From assembly GCF_016765695.1 (NCBI RefSeq), contig NZ_JAETGO010000048.1:83503-147502 (forward strand): a DNA stretch of 64,000 nt. Direction: 5' to 3'. The position numbers and the translations under genes are program-made. The stretch is from Sporosalibacterium faouarense (GTDB lineage: Bacteria > Bacillota > Clostridia > Tissierellales > VENL01). The notes below the pieces were generated by a model, which was given only the letters and a program-made list of their open reading frames with translations, was not told the DNA's origin and ran no database searches. Of the stretch, positions 34,973-43,356 are shown one piece after another (positions within the stretch are counted from its first letter, which is position 1; each line of letters begins with the position of its first letter).

Positions 34973-35962
34973 TCACTTACCCCCTTTTTCATCTTTAAAT
35001 ATATCTTCAAACATAAATGGTATGCCTTGATTTATTTCACCTTGTTGCAGTGTGTTATCTTCTGTTAAACTTGGAAAATTAAAGCTTTGTTCTTCTTCAA
35101 TATCCCACACATTCGTTATCATATTTATCTCTTGTGATTTGATTTCACCAATTTCTGCATCGGGGTATTCTATTTCCATTGTCATATTTGATTGTACAAT
35201 GCATCCATCTATATCTATATAAACTTGATATTTGAAATCCGTTATATTACTACTACTAATACTTTCTCTAATTTTATTAACAATTTCGTCCAAGGAGATA
35301 GATTTTTCTTCATAATTTACGAACTTTTCCATCATTCTTGTTAGATTATTATCATCTAACAAGTCATTTATTGTATTATTTACCAATTTTTTTATTTGTT
35401 TATCAGTTAAAGAAATAGAAAATAGTGTTGCTTTTACTTCACCTTCTTCTGTACTTAATAATGACTTTTCGCCAGATACAACATCTTCTTCATTTAAAAT
35501 TCCTATCCAATTATCTTTTATTTTCTGTATAGTATCCTGTGATATTATTTGTTCATTTGCTTCGTCATCTTCTTTTTTTAATAGTCCTTGTAGATTCATA
35601 TACTTACCAATTATAGGCATCTTCATGAAAACTTCATCATTATTCATATAAAAATCAGTATCAAATCCCATTCCACCGAAGTTAGAATAATTATGGGCAA
35701 TTACTTTCTTTTTATCTGAATTAAATTGAGATCTGGATTCTAGTACCATTTTTTTGAAATAATTAATATCTTTAATCTCTTCAGGAGTTAATCCATCTAT
35801 GTTAAATTCTTGATTAACAGTTATTTCATAAGATGATTGCCCCCTCATTATCTCATTGGTTTTGTTAACTGCATTCTTGTATGTCGCCATATCTTCTTCA
35901 CCACAAGCAACCAAAGAAAGTGCCGTGACTAACACCATCAAGAACATCAATATTCTTTTCAT
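34973..35962 (-). CDS. Lipoprotein (DUF6612-like) encoded with the ABC exporter
   Basis: 329 aa from ATG at 35962 after GGGAGGAATTTAGA. A lipoprotein signal ends at Cys20 (ALSLVACGEE). The mature part is mixed alpha/beta with repeated asking segments YEITVNQEFNIDG and ...DFKYQVYIDIDGCIVQSNMT, like LolA/LppX-fold lipoproteins that bind lipids. Being the first gene of the operon, it may capture or sense the amphipathic compound that the exporter removes. The function is inferred. Confidence 0.65.
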   Translation of the reverse strand: MKRILMFLMVLVTALSLVACGEEDMATYKNAVNKTNEIMRGQSSYEITVNQEFNIDGLTPEEIKDINYFKKMVLESRSQFNSDKKKVIAHNYSNFGGMGFDTDFYMNNDEVFMKMPIIGKYMNLQGLLKKEDDEANEQIISQDTIQKIKDNWIGILNEEDVVSGEKSLLSTEEGEVKATLFSISLTDKQIKKLVNNTINDLLDDNNLTRMMEKFVNYEEKSISLDEIVNKIRESISSSNITDFKYQVYIDIDGCIVQSNMTMEIEYPDAEIGEIKSQEINMITNVWDIEEEQSFNFPSLTEDNTLQQGEINQGIPFMFEDIFKDEKGGK

Positions 35963-36106
35963 TCTAAATTCCTCCCTCTTTAAATTTGATTTTAAAAACA
36001 ATTACTTGTTTAAGGAACTTGTATATTAAAAATTTAATCTGTTAATATGCAGTTTCCTATATTTTTTATTTCTTTATACTTATATTTTATATCCGACTAA
36101 CAATTA

Positions 36107-36116
36107 TTACATGTAA
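36107..36116. promoter_or_regulatory. TTACATGTAA palindrome upstream of the lipoprotein-ABC operon
   Basis: A perfect 10-bp palindrome lies about 145 bp before the lipoprotein start in the 275-bp gene-free region 35963-36237. It could bind one of the NarL-type regulators. The same region has a short AACTTGTATATT...AATATGCAGTTT pair (36016-36055) like the ends of the dispersed repeat. Confidence 0.25.
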
Positions 36117-36200
36117 CATATATCACTAATTTTAAATATTTATATGACTTTTTGCATTATATTAATATGATGATTATAATATAATTAATTTAGAGTTAAT

Positions 36201-36233
36201 AAAAAAGAACAACCAAATTACGGCTGTTCTTTA
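36201..36233 (-). terminator. Terminator after the PQ-loop-like gene
   Basis: AAAGAAC/GTTCTTT stem extended by a CC/GG pair, with T6 on the minus strand, 5 nt past the stop. Confidence 0.7.
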
Positions 36234-36237
36234 CTAG

Positions 36238-36504
36238 CTATCCTTTAATTGCTTTTAACTTACTATTTCGTACATACAACGTTAAATCAGTGCTAACCAT
36301 TAAAAAGTTAAGAATATATAGATAAATTACAGGGTCATAGCTATAAATTAGCTTGTGAAGAATCCCTGCTATATATCCCAATAATAACACAATTAAAAAA
36401 ACTGGACTCTTTCCTTCTACTGACCTGGATTTGAAGGACTTATGAATGGAAAAAGGCCATGCTGCACCAAAGCATAAAAGCATTGCAACCTCAAATATAC
36501 TCAT
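36238..36504 (-). CDS. Small PQ-loop/SemiSWEET-like membrane protein
   Basis: 88 aa, three hydrophobic helices (residues 2-16, 36-52, 60-78). CFGAAWPFSIHKSFKSRSVE followed by GKSPVF resembles the Pro-containing first-helix motif and the S/K-rich loop of SemiSWEET (MtN3) half-transporters, which dimerise to move sugars. The usual PQ is WP here. ATG follows TAGGAGGGAAATC. It is a single-gene unit between the two-component systems. Confidence 0.55.
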   Translation of the reverse strand: MSIFEVAMLLCFGAAWPFSIHKSFKSRSVEGKSPVFLIVLLLGYIAGILHKLIYSYDPVIYLYILNFLMVSTDLTLYVRNSKLKAIKG

Positions 36505-36629
36505 GATTTCCCTCCTAGCAATTTCATCAACTAGTTAATATACTTTTATCTATAAAAGCCTCATCTAACAAAAATATAATCACGAGTTTTATTATAACAT
36601 AAAGAATATATAAGTTATATTTATTTATC

Positions 36630-37283
36630 CTAATTACAGAGATTGTTTTTAACAGAAAATATAGCTAGTTGAGTCCTATCCCTAAGGTCTAACTTATTTA
36701 AAATATTAGTAATATGATTTTTTATAGTACCTTCACTTAAAAATAACTCCTTTGCTATCTCTTTATTATTCCTTCCTTCTCCTAGAAGCTTACATATATC
36801 CGTCTCCCTTTCAGTGAGTAATTCCACCTTTTCATCAATACTGTGACCATTATTTCCCTGTGCCATTTTAGAAAATCTATCAATAACCTTTGTGGCAACA
36901 TCTGGCTGAATTAATGCTCCTCCACTATATACGGTTCTTATTGCTTCGGCGATTTTATCTGGTGAAGAATCCTTCAATAAATATCCCGATGCTCCATACC
37001 TTAAAGCATCATATATAAATTCATCATCATTGAATGTTGTTAATACAATGATTTTTATGTTAGGAAATTCGTTTCTTATTTTTTTCGTTGCTTCAACTCC
37101 ATTCATCTTAGGCATCTTTATATCCATCAAGACTACATCAGGCAAATTCCATTTGCAGATATTATAAGCTTCTTCTCCATCAGAGGCTAAGCCACATATT
37201 TCTAGATCATCTTCATTACCCAATATCATCTTCAAGCCTTCCTTTAAAATCCTCTGATCATCAACTATAGCAATCTTAATCAT
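36630..37283 (-). CDS. NarL/LuxR-type response regulator (two-component system 2)
   Basis: 217 aa. Receiver with IVDDQ, phospho-acceptor Asp54 in LMDIKMP and TTFNDDEF; LuxR helix-turn-helix VELLTERETDICKLLGEGRN then EIAKELFLSEGTIKNHITN. It is closely similar in layout and wording to the regulator at 29470, so the two are probably paralogues. It overlaps its kinase gene by 8 nt. Confidence 0.9.
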   Translation of the reverse strand: MIKIAIVDDQRILKEGLKMILGNEDDLEICGLASDGEEAYNICKWNLPDVVLMDIKMPKMNGVEATKKIRNEFPNIKIIVLTTFNDDEFIYDALRYGASGYLLKDSSPDKIAEAIRTVYSGGALIQPDVATKVIDRFSKMAQGNNGHSIDEKVELLTERETDICKLLGEGRNNKEIAKELFLSEGTIKNHITNILNKLDLRDRTQLAIFSVKNNLCN

Positions 37284-38484
37284 TATTTTCCCTCCTTACT
37301 GGAATATATCCACTAATAGTAAAATTTCCATTTGAATATATTTCAATATTGCCATTCAGTGAGGCAACTCTTTCCCTCATTCCTTTTAATCCAAAACCTT
37401 CATGTATATCATTACACCCCAAACCATTATCACTTATGGTAAAGTTTATTTTGTCATTATTATAATATAATTCAATAATAATTTCAGTTGATTTTCCATG
37501 TCTAATAGAGTTAGTAAGAGCTTCTTGTATTGTTCTGTAAATCACAAGATTTACATTTGGATTGGTATGAAAAACCACGCCTTTTATTTGCAAGTCAATT
37601 TTAGCTCCCGTTTTCTTAGAGAATTCATCCGCTAATTCCTTAATAGATTCTATACCATTTGTAATTTCCTTTTCTGGAGTTAATGTTTCAACAACTTCTC
37701 TAATCCTTATTAATCCTTCTCTTGCAGATTTTTTCGCTTCTTTAAGTAGCTCTTTTGACTTGCCTACATTATTATCTAAAAGATGATCTGCCATTTCTAT
37801 CTCCATAATAATTCCCGTCATACTATGACCTAAAGTATCATGTATATCTCTTGCAATTCTATTCCTCTCTTCAATAATCGTAAGCTTCTCAATTTCATTA
37901 GAATACTCCTTCAATCTTTTATGGGTATCTAAAAGTTCTTTATATAATAAGTCTTTTTTATTCTTTTCTTCCCTATGATACTGAGCAAAGGCTGTTATTA
38001 TTAAAACAAATGTACTAATTAAAGTGAAAAAAGCCATTTGAGACATATTAACTAAGTTAGGTATATAATACACTAACATAATATATTTTAATAAAGACAC
38101 TATTACTGCACTTATTCCAATGATTAAACTACTTTTTCTATTTAAGTTAAATGATATTTCTAACAGTAAAACTATGTAAAAAGAATGAAAAAAATAGTTT
38201 ATTTGGAAACGAGAATAATGCTCTAATAAGTAAATTAGTCCTATATCAAATATATACATATACTGAAAAAAGAGCCTTTTGTCTTTGAACATTCTTCTAA
38301 TAACACCTAATAATAAATATATAATAAAAATTATTACTAAAGTATATAATCTTTCACCCTTTGCATTTTCAAATGCTATAGCTCCATAAAATAACAAACT
38401 TAATATAATGATTTTAATCACATTAAATATTTTATTTTTTTCACTAATTGATCCAAAATCTATAAAGCTTATTTTATTATCCAT
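37276..38484 (-). CDS. HisKA_3 sensor histidine kinase (two-component system 2)
   Basis: 402 aa from ATG at 38484, which follows CGAGGTCTAAAA; the longer reading lacks a site. Six short-loop helices cover residues 22-165. The phosphotransfer motif is EERNRIARDIHDTLGHSMTG with His215. ATP-binding boxes are EALTNSIRHGKS, ISDNGLGCND and GLKGMRERV. It is a second kinase of the same type as 30134, placed on the other side of the ABC operon. Confidence 0.88.
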   Translation of the reverse strand: MDNKISFIDFGSISEKNKIFNVIKIIILSLLFYGAIAFENAKGERLYTLVIIFIIYLLLGVIRRMFKDKRLFFQYMYIFDIGLIYLLEHYSRFQINYFFHSFYIVLLLEISFNLNRKSSLIIGISAVIVSLLKYIMLVYYIPNLVNMSQMAFFTLISTFVLIITAFAQYHREEKNKKDLLYKELLDTHKRLKEYSNEIEKLTIIEERNRIARDIHDTLGHSMTGIIMEIEMADHLLDNNVGKSKELLKEAKKSAREGLIRIREVVETLTPEKEITNGIESIKELADEFSKKTGAKIDLQIKGVVFHTNPNVNLVIYRTIQEALTNSIRHGKSTEIIIELYYNNDKINFTISDNGLGCNDIHEGFGLKGMRERVASLNGNIEIYSNGNFTISGYIPVRRENND

Positions 38485-38561
38485 TTTTAGACCTCGTTTC
38501 TTATTTACAGTATTAAACCTTCTAAAATTCAAATTTAAACTTATCAAAAACCTAAGTTGAG

Positions 38562-38714
38562 GGAATTGCATATTCACAAATAAAGTATACTTTTGTAAGA
38601 TTTAATCTGAATTACGACTTATTCAGTCACTTTTTCTTTAATTGTAATATTAAAGTGTTTGAATGCTAGAGTCACAATGTTATAATCTTGCATAAAGTTT
38701 TATTATACAATTTT
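38562..38714. repeat. MITE-like dispersed repeat, copy C (long form)
   Basis: Ends are GGAATTGCATATTCAC and TTATTATACAATTTT, about 150 bp apart. The first 75 bp are about 83% identical to copy D at 40968 (shared CGACTTATTCAGTCACTTTT). It lies directly upstream of the kinase gene and, with a terminator at 38784, fills the gene-free interval 38485-38918. Confidence 0.6.
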
Positions 38715-38783
38715 TATATTGAACTCTTACACTTCCACTCCATTAGCTTTATTCTATATTATACTACTAATTCCTCTTATAAT

Positions 38784-38825
38784 AAAAAATAGCTTAGAAC
38801 TGAATTCTTACCAGTCCAAGCTATC
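38784..38825 (-). terminator. Terminator after the sigma/anti-sigma operon
   Basis: ATAGCTT...AAGCTAT stem extended through GAC/GTT-C with a one-base bulge, followed by T6 on the minus strand; 94 nt past the anti-sigma stop. Confidence 0.7.
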
Positions 38826-38918
38826 TAACATCTATTTATATATTTGATAAAATTATTAAGCTTTATTATTAACCCCTATTATATCTTAACCTTTATAATA
38901 AGCTATTAATTTCTCTAG

Positions 38919-40367
38919 CTATTTTACTTTTATCTTTATATCTTTTTCTATTATTGCTGGATAATCGTATATTTCTAATATAATTGGATTTTTATATTCG
39001 CATCCTTTTTCTATTTCAAAATACATTTTATTATTATATTCTTCATCTGATATTGAGGTTCCTTCTCCTGGTGAACGGTATTCATTCCCCTCAATATCAG
39101 TAAAGCTACTATTAAACACACCATAATGCTTAATGATACCTTCAAAACCATATCTATACTTTGTTTTCAATCCAAATACTAATGTCATATTACTTCCATC
39201 ATCATATTCCTCGACCCTCTCAAGTATAATATTATCATCTGGAGGGTTAATCATTTGATGCTTATCAAGGTCTATTTTAACATGAACTTTATCTTTATCT
39301 AATGCTCTAATCCCATCAGTAATAATATAAATTTCACTAGGATTACTAAAGTAATTACTTTGAAGATATAATCTTGTGGTATTTTCATCTATTTCTGAAG
39401 CAGTAATACCATTTGTTATCGTTGACCATTCCTCATTTTCATCAACTATTCTAAGATTTTCAAATCCAAAAATCTCTTTAGTATTATCTTTATCATATTC
39501 AATATCTAAAGCAATCCTTGTTGGATGTTGAATCAACTGCTTTACAATAATTTTTTGACCACCGATTTCAATTTTTTGATTAACTGAGTATACTTCCTTT
39601 AAACCATTAAATTTTTCTTTATTAATAGGTATCCTTACTTTCCACTCAGAATCTAACATATTTTTCTCTCTTCTTTCTTTAGCTGCTTCTCTAGAAGATT
39701 CTCCAACCTCTAGATCATTTACAGGATTAGAATCAGGATCTCTTCTCTCCTCAAGCATGTTGACCTTCATTGTAATGGTATCAGGAAGCTCTTCATATAA
39801 GCTTACGTCTATCTTACCTTTTAGCTCCTTTTCCTCATTCATATTTTTATTTATAAAGTTACTGTATCCATATGATGCCTTTATATCATTAGCCTCTTCG
39901 TCTAGGAAATCTATATTGGTTAGATTTACATATTTGTGGTCTCCCTTATTCTTTATACTAAAGAATACTATCATTCTTGACTCATCTACAATTATATCTT
40001 CAACAGTAAATACTAAACCCTCATGTTCATCAGAAACTCCAACATGCTGAAAAAATTCTTTCTCAACTGCCAACTTTAATCCCTTGTCATAATTTATTAA
40101 TTTGACAATATACTCTACCCCAGGGATACTACTCATAATAGATGCAAAGGTAGGCGAAATTCTTATTGATATCAAACAGATTACCAGTAATAATCCAGCA
40201 GCATATCCTACTACTTTTTTTATTGTTTTTTTTCTTTTATAGTTCTTTCCTCTATCCATACCCTTGCTAATGTAATCTTCAATATTATCAGGTATTTCAG
40301 TATCATTATAGCTACTTTTCATTTCCCTTAATTTATCTTCTTCATTATACATTTCAAAATTCACCAT
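38919..40367 (-). CDS. DUF4179-type anti-sigma protein
   Basis: 482 aa. A cytosolic N-terminal ~50 residues (a likely sigma-binding part) is followed by one membrane helix at about 52-68 (VVGYAAGLLLVICLISIRIS). SPTFASIMSSIPGVEYIVKL is the start of the DUF4179 domain, and beta-rich extracytoplasmic domains follow. It overlaps the ECF sigma gene by 14 nt, the usual arrangement of a membrane anti-sigma factor. The signal it reads is unknown. The exact start (ATG 40367 or a nearby GTG/ATG) is unclear because GGAGAGG abuts it. Confidence 0.78.
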   Translation of the reverse strand: MVNFEMYNEEDKLREMKSSYNDTEIPDNIEDYISKGMDRGKNYKRKKTIKKVVGYAAGLLLVICLISIRISPTFASIMSSIPGVEYIVKLINYDKGLKLAVEKEFFQHVGVSDEHEGLVFTVEDIIVDESRMIVFFSIKNKGDHKYVNLTNIDFLDEEANDIKASYGYSNFINKNMNEEKELKGKIDVSLYEELPDTITMKVNMLEERRDPDSNPVNDLEVGESSREAAKERREKNMLDSEWKVRIPINKEKFNGLKEVYSVNQKIEIGGQKIIVKQLIQHPTRIALDIEYDKDNTKEIFGFENLRIVDENEEWSTITNGITASEIDENTTRLYLQSNYFSNPSEIYIITDGIRALDKDKVHVKIDLDKHQMINPPDDNIILERVEEYDDGSNMTLVFGLKTKYRYGFEGIIKHYGVFNSSFTDIEGNEYRSPGEGTSISDEEYNNKMYFEIEKGCEYKNPIILEIYDYPAIIEKDIKIKVK

Positions 40368-40866
40368 CCTCTCCTAGATATTTTCTTAGACTTGCTAGTC
40401 CCCTACTCAATCTAGTTTTAATAGTTCCTTCAGGACATTTCATAATATCAGCTATCTCACTAATAGTTAAATCTTCAAAATACTTTAAAACAATAACATC
40501 CTTGTACTTTGGCTTAAGCTTATCCACGGCTGATTCTACAGTAAGTTTTTCAACTCTATCACTGTCTGTGATACCCTCTGAGGATCTATTTAAAGTCAAT
40601 GTTTTCCTTTGTCTTTTTTGCTCATCCACACAATAATTAATAAGTATTCTAATAATCCATGTCTTAAAATATTTTGGTTTCTTAAGTTTACTAATATTTT
40701 TATATGCTCTAAATGTCATCTCTTGAATTGCCTCTAATGAGTCCTCTTTATTCTTAAGATATGAAAATGCTATTCTATATAATTGCTCTTTATTGTCATG
40801 AATAATGCTATAAAAGGCTTCATCATCCCCCTTTATTGCCTTTTTAACTATTGCTTCACATGCCAT
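40354..40866 (-). CDS. ECF-type RNA polymerase sigma factor
   Basis: 170 aa. Region 2 is YRIAFSYLKNKEDSLEAIQE followed by MTFRAYKNI, with KYFKTWIIRILINYCVD; region 4 is LKYFEDLTISEIADIMKCPE then GTIKTRLSRG. There is no region 3, as in ECF factors. ATG follows GGAAGGAGGATTAGA. It is cotranscribed with its membrane anti-sigma partner. Confidence 0.9.
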   Translation of the reverse strand: MACEAIVKKAIKGDDEAFYSIIHDNKEQLYRIAFSYLKNKEDSLEAIQEMTFRAYKNISKLKKPKYFKTWIIRILINYCVDEQKRQRKTLTLNRSSEGITDSDRVEKLTVESAVDKLKPKYKDVIVLKYFEDLTISEIADIMKCPEGTIKTRLSRGLASLRKYLGEDGEF

Positions 40867-40922
40867 TCTAATCCTCCTTCCAGCAAAAAATTATGTCAAG
40901 TTAGTTTTTCTTTCACTTATTA

Positions 40923-40949
40923 GACCTATGACCTATCTAAACTGTTTCA
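40923..40949 (-). promoter_or_regulatory. Candidate ECF-dependent autoregulatory promoter
   Basis: TGAAAC (40944-40949) and GGTC (40923-40926) are 17 bp apart on the minus strand, close to the ECF pattern TGAAAC-N16-CGTC, about 60 bp before the sigma gene. One base of the -10 differs from consensus. Confidence 0.35.
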
Positions 40950-40967
40950 TTTTTTTGCTAATTCAAA

Positions 40968-41099
40968 AAATATCATATTTACAAATCAAACATGTTTTTG
41001 CAAGATTTCATCTGAGTTGCGACTTATTCAGTCACTTTTTCCTTAAACTAAATAGTAAAAATTTCTTTAAGAATAATCTAAGTAAAGTATTTATTGCAA
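40968..41099. repeat. MITE-like dispersed repeat, copy D
   Basis: The left part matches copy C over ~75 bp. The right limit is less certain and is placed at ATTGCAATAA near 41090. It lies between the sigma gene and the IS element, within the gene-free interval 40867-41239. Confidence 0.5.
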
Positions 41100-41106
41100 T
41101 AAAAAG

Positions 41107-41126
41107 ACTGAAGATTAATCTTCAGC
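41107..41126. repeat. Left target duplication of the IS (palindromic terminator)
   Basis: ACTGAAGATTAATCTTCAGC is repeated exactly at 42716-42735. It contains a perfect 18-bp palindrome and is preceded by AAAAAG, so it forms an intrinsic terminator on the minus strand. Confidence 0.7.
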
Positions 41127-42715
41127 CAGACTGTTGACAAAGTCATAAAATTTAATGTAAATTTATGGGAATTCTGATTTCAAAAAGGATTCCTTTCTTT
41201 TTTGTCGAATATATATAGTATGATATTTATTCGAGAGGAATGATTAAATTGCTAACTAAAAATAATGAAAAACAAAATTCTATGGAACTAGTAGTCATAG
41301 ATGATTTGGTACCTCAGGACCACTTGTTAAGAAAGATTGATAAGCATATTGATTTTACATTCATATATGATTTAGTTGAAGATTTATATTGTTTAGATAA
41401 TGGCAGACCATCTATTGACCCAGTTATGCTTTTTAAAATGATGTTAATTGGGTATTTGTTTGGAATTAGATCTGAAAGAAGAATAGTTGATGAAGTCAAA
41501 GTAAATATTGCATACAAATGGTTCTTAGGTCTTTCATTGACCGATAAGGTCCCAGATTATTCAACAATCAGCCAAAACAGACGTAGAAGATTTAATGGAA
41601 CCGATGTTTTTGAAAAAATATTCGATAGAATTGTGTTTCAAGCTATAGATATGGGATTAGTCAAAGGTAAAATACTATACACAGATTCTACTCATCTAAA
41701 GGCTAATGCAAATAAGCAGAAATTTGAAAAGAAAGAAGTTGAACGATTTGTCAAAGATTACGTCAAAGATTTAGAAGAAGACGTAAACGTAGATCGAGAA
41801 AAGCATAATAAAAAACCTCTAAAAAAAAAAGAAGTATAAATCAGAGAAGAAAGTAATAAAATCTAGCACTACAGATCCTGATAGTGGATATATGTTTAGG
41901 GATAGAAAACCAAAGGGTTTCTTCTATCTAGAACACAGAACTGTTGATAGTCAAAATAATATAATTACTGATGTACATATAACTCCAGGAAATATAAATG
42001 ATGTTGATCCATACCTAGAGAGATTAGATTATCAAATTGAAAAATTTAGTTTTGATACAAAATATGTAGGATTAGATGCAGGTTATTTTACAGCACCAAT
42101 TTGCAAAGGCTTAGAAGAAAGAAAAATTCAAGGAGCAGTAGCTTATAGGCTTGGTCCCCATGAAAAAGGTAAGTACACAAAAAACAAATTTCAATATATA
42201 GAAGAATGGGATGTATATGCATGCCCTAACTCACGATTTTTAGAGTATAAAACTACAACACGTCAAGGATATAAAGAATATGTTAGTAATAAAGAGCATT
42301 GTGATATATGTGAACACCGAGATAAATGCCTAGTTGGCAAGAATGATTTTAGAACTATTCGAAGACATGTCTGGGAAGAGCACAAGGAAAAAGTCAAACG
42401 ATTTGTAAGAAGTGATGTTGGAAAGAAAATATATAAGAGAAGGAAAGAAACAGTTGAGCGAAGCTTTGCGGATCCTAAGGAACTCCACGGGCTTCGCTAC
42501 TGCCGCTTGCGCGGGATTAGCAAAGTTAGAGAACAAAGTTACATGACTGCGGTAGCACAAAACATTAAGAAGATAGCTAACATGCTATCGCAGTCTGATT
42601 TTACTTATTTAAATCACACTCTTTCTGTAAAATTAGCTAAATATCTTAATATTAATTTCATTTTCCACATAATGTCAAAACCCACGATGAAAATCGTGGG
42701 TTTGTCATTAATCTG
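41127..42715 (+). mobile_element. IS1182-family insertion sequence
   Basis: 1589 bp. The ends are imperfect inverted repeats: CAGACTGTTGACAAAG on the left and, inverted, CAGATTAATGACAAAC on the right. It is flanked by a 20-bp exact direct repeat that is itself a palindromic terminator. The IS1182 family is known to favour palindromic targets. The single transposase gene is split by a frameshift in an A10 run, and a hairpin near the right end stops transcription. Confidence 0.8.
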
Positions 42716-42716
42716 A
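41240..42716 (+). pseudogene. IS1182-family transposase, frameshifted
   Basis: Two frames join into one DDE transposase of about 490 residues. Frame 1 (41240-41839) has the N-terminal DUF772-like domain (LRKIDKHIDFTFIYDLVEDL) and the first Asp, YTDSTHLKANANK. Frame 2, open from about 41830, carries the second Asp (VGLDAGYF), a Cys cluster (CDICEHRDKC) and the catalytic Glu (KETVERSFADPKE). The frame changes at ten A at 41821-41830; nine A would keep it open. TTG at 41249 may be the true start behind GAGAGGA. It is either inactive or rescued by slippage. Confidence 0.75.
42678..42703 (+). terminator. Terminator within the right end of the IS
   Basis: AAACCCACGAT/ATCGTGGGTTT is a perfect 11-bp stem with a 4-nt loop and a short T-tail. 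Confidence 0.7.
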
Positions 42717-42735
42717 CTGAAGATTAATCTTCAGC
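42716..42735. repeat. Right target duplication of the IS; arsR terminator
   Basis: It is an exact copy of 41107-41126. It overlaps the end of the ArsR-type gene, so the gene's TAA stop (42724-42726) lies in the palindrome. Confidence 0.7.
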
Positions 42736-43323
42736 TTTATCATCCTTATTATGAGAAAAAAACACTGTAAAAAAGTGATATTTATTTATATCTTTGTCAT
42801 TCTTCCTATCTCTATTTTTCCCCTTATATTTCTTAATTAGTGCCATTAGCTCATTTGCTTCTTCCTTAGTTAAATAAATATTAGACAAGGAAATGTCTTC
42901 AAATTCACTTTTATCATCTTCGCTATCATTTAGATTATAAGAATTCTCAATCTGCTTTAAAATAAATTCTTTACTTTCATTATACATTGAATCTACGACT
43001 CTTTGAAATTCACTTTTAACTAATCTATCTATCTCTGGGTTTGTATCTGAGTATTTTAAAGAAAATGTCTCTGCTGTTAACTCATAATATTTCGCAATTA
43101 TTCCATTAATTTCTTTGGTATGGGATAATTGCAATATACCTGCTTTCTCCATTTTTTTTACATGATAGTGTACTTTTGCAGGAGTCTCACCCATCTTATC
43201 AGCAATCTCCTTTACCATTGCGGGCCTTTTGAAGCTTTTAATCTTATATAAAATTTGCAATCTATAAGAATCAGAAAATACTTTTATTTGTTCTAGAGTA
43301 GTAAGGGTTTTACTTTTTTCCAT
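42724..43323 (-). CDS. ArsR-like winged-helix regulator
   Basis: 199 aa. The N-terminal helix-turn-helix is TLEQIKVFSDSYRLQILYKI, then KEIADKMGETPAKVHYHVKKMEKAG and a wing with a Tyr (KYYELTAE). The C-terminal half is charged and contains a predicted helix ending EANELMALIKKYKGK. It lies 33 nt after the MFS gene; a 47-bp palindrome precedes that operon. It probably represses it. Its terminator is the target of the IS insertion. Confidence 0.82.
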   Translation of the reverse strand: MEKSKTLTTLEQIKVFSDSYRLQILYKIKSFKRPAMVKEIADKMGETPAKVHYHVKKMEKAGILQLSHTKEINGIIAKYYELTAETFSLKYSDTNPEIDRLVKSEFQRVVDSMYNESKEFILKQIENSYNLNDSEDDKSEFEDISLSNIYLTKEEANELMALIKKYKGKNRDRKNDKDINKYHFFTVFFSHNKDDKAED

Positions 43324-43356
43324 TGCTAATCACCTCTACCCTTATTATACAGTATT

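Noticed and set aside
41814..41836. Programmed -1 frameshift in the transposase
   Set aside because: The needed shift is +1 (or loss of one A), so A-AAA-AAG-type -1 slippage would not restore the frame. RNA polymerase slippage or mutation remain possible.
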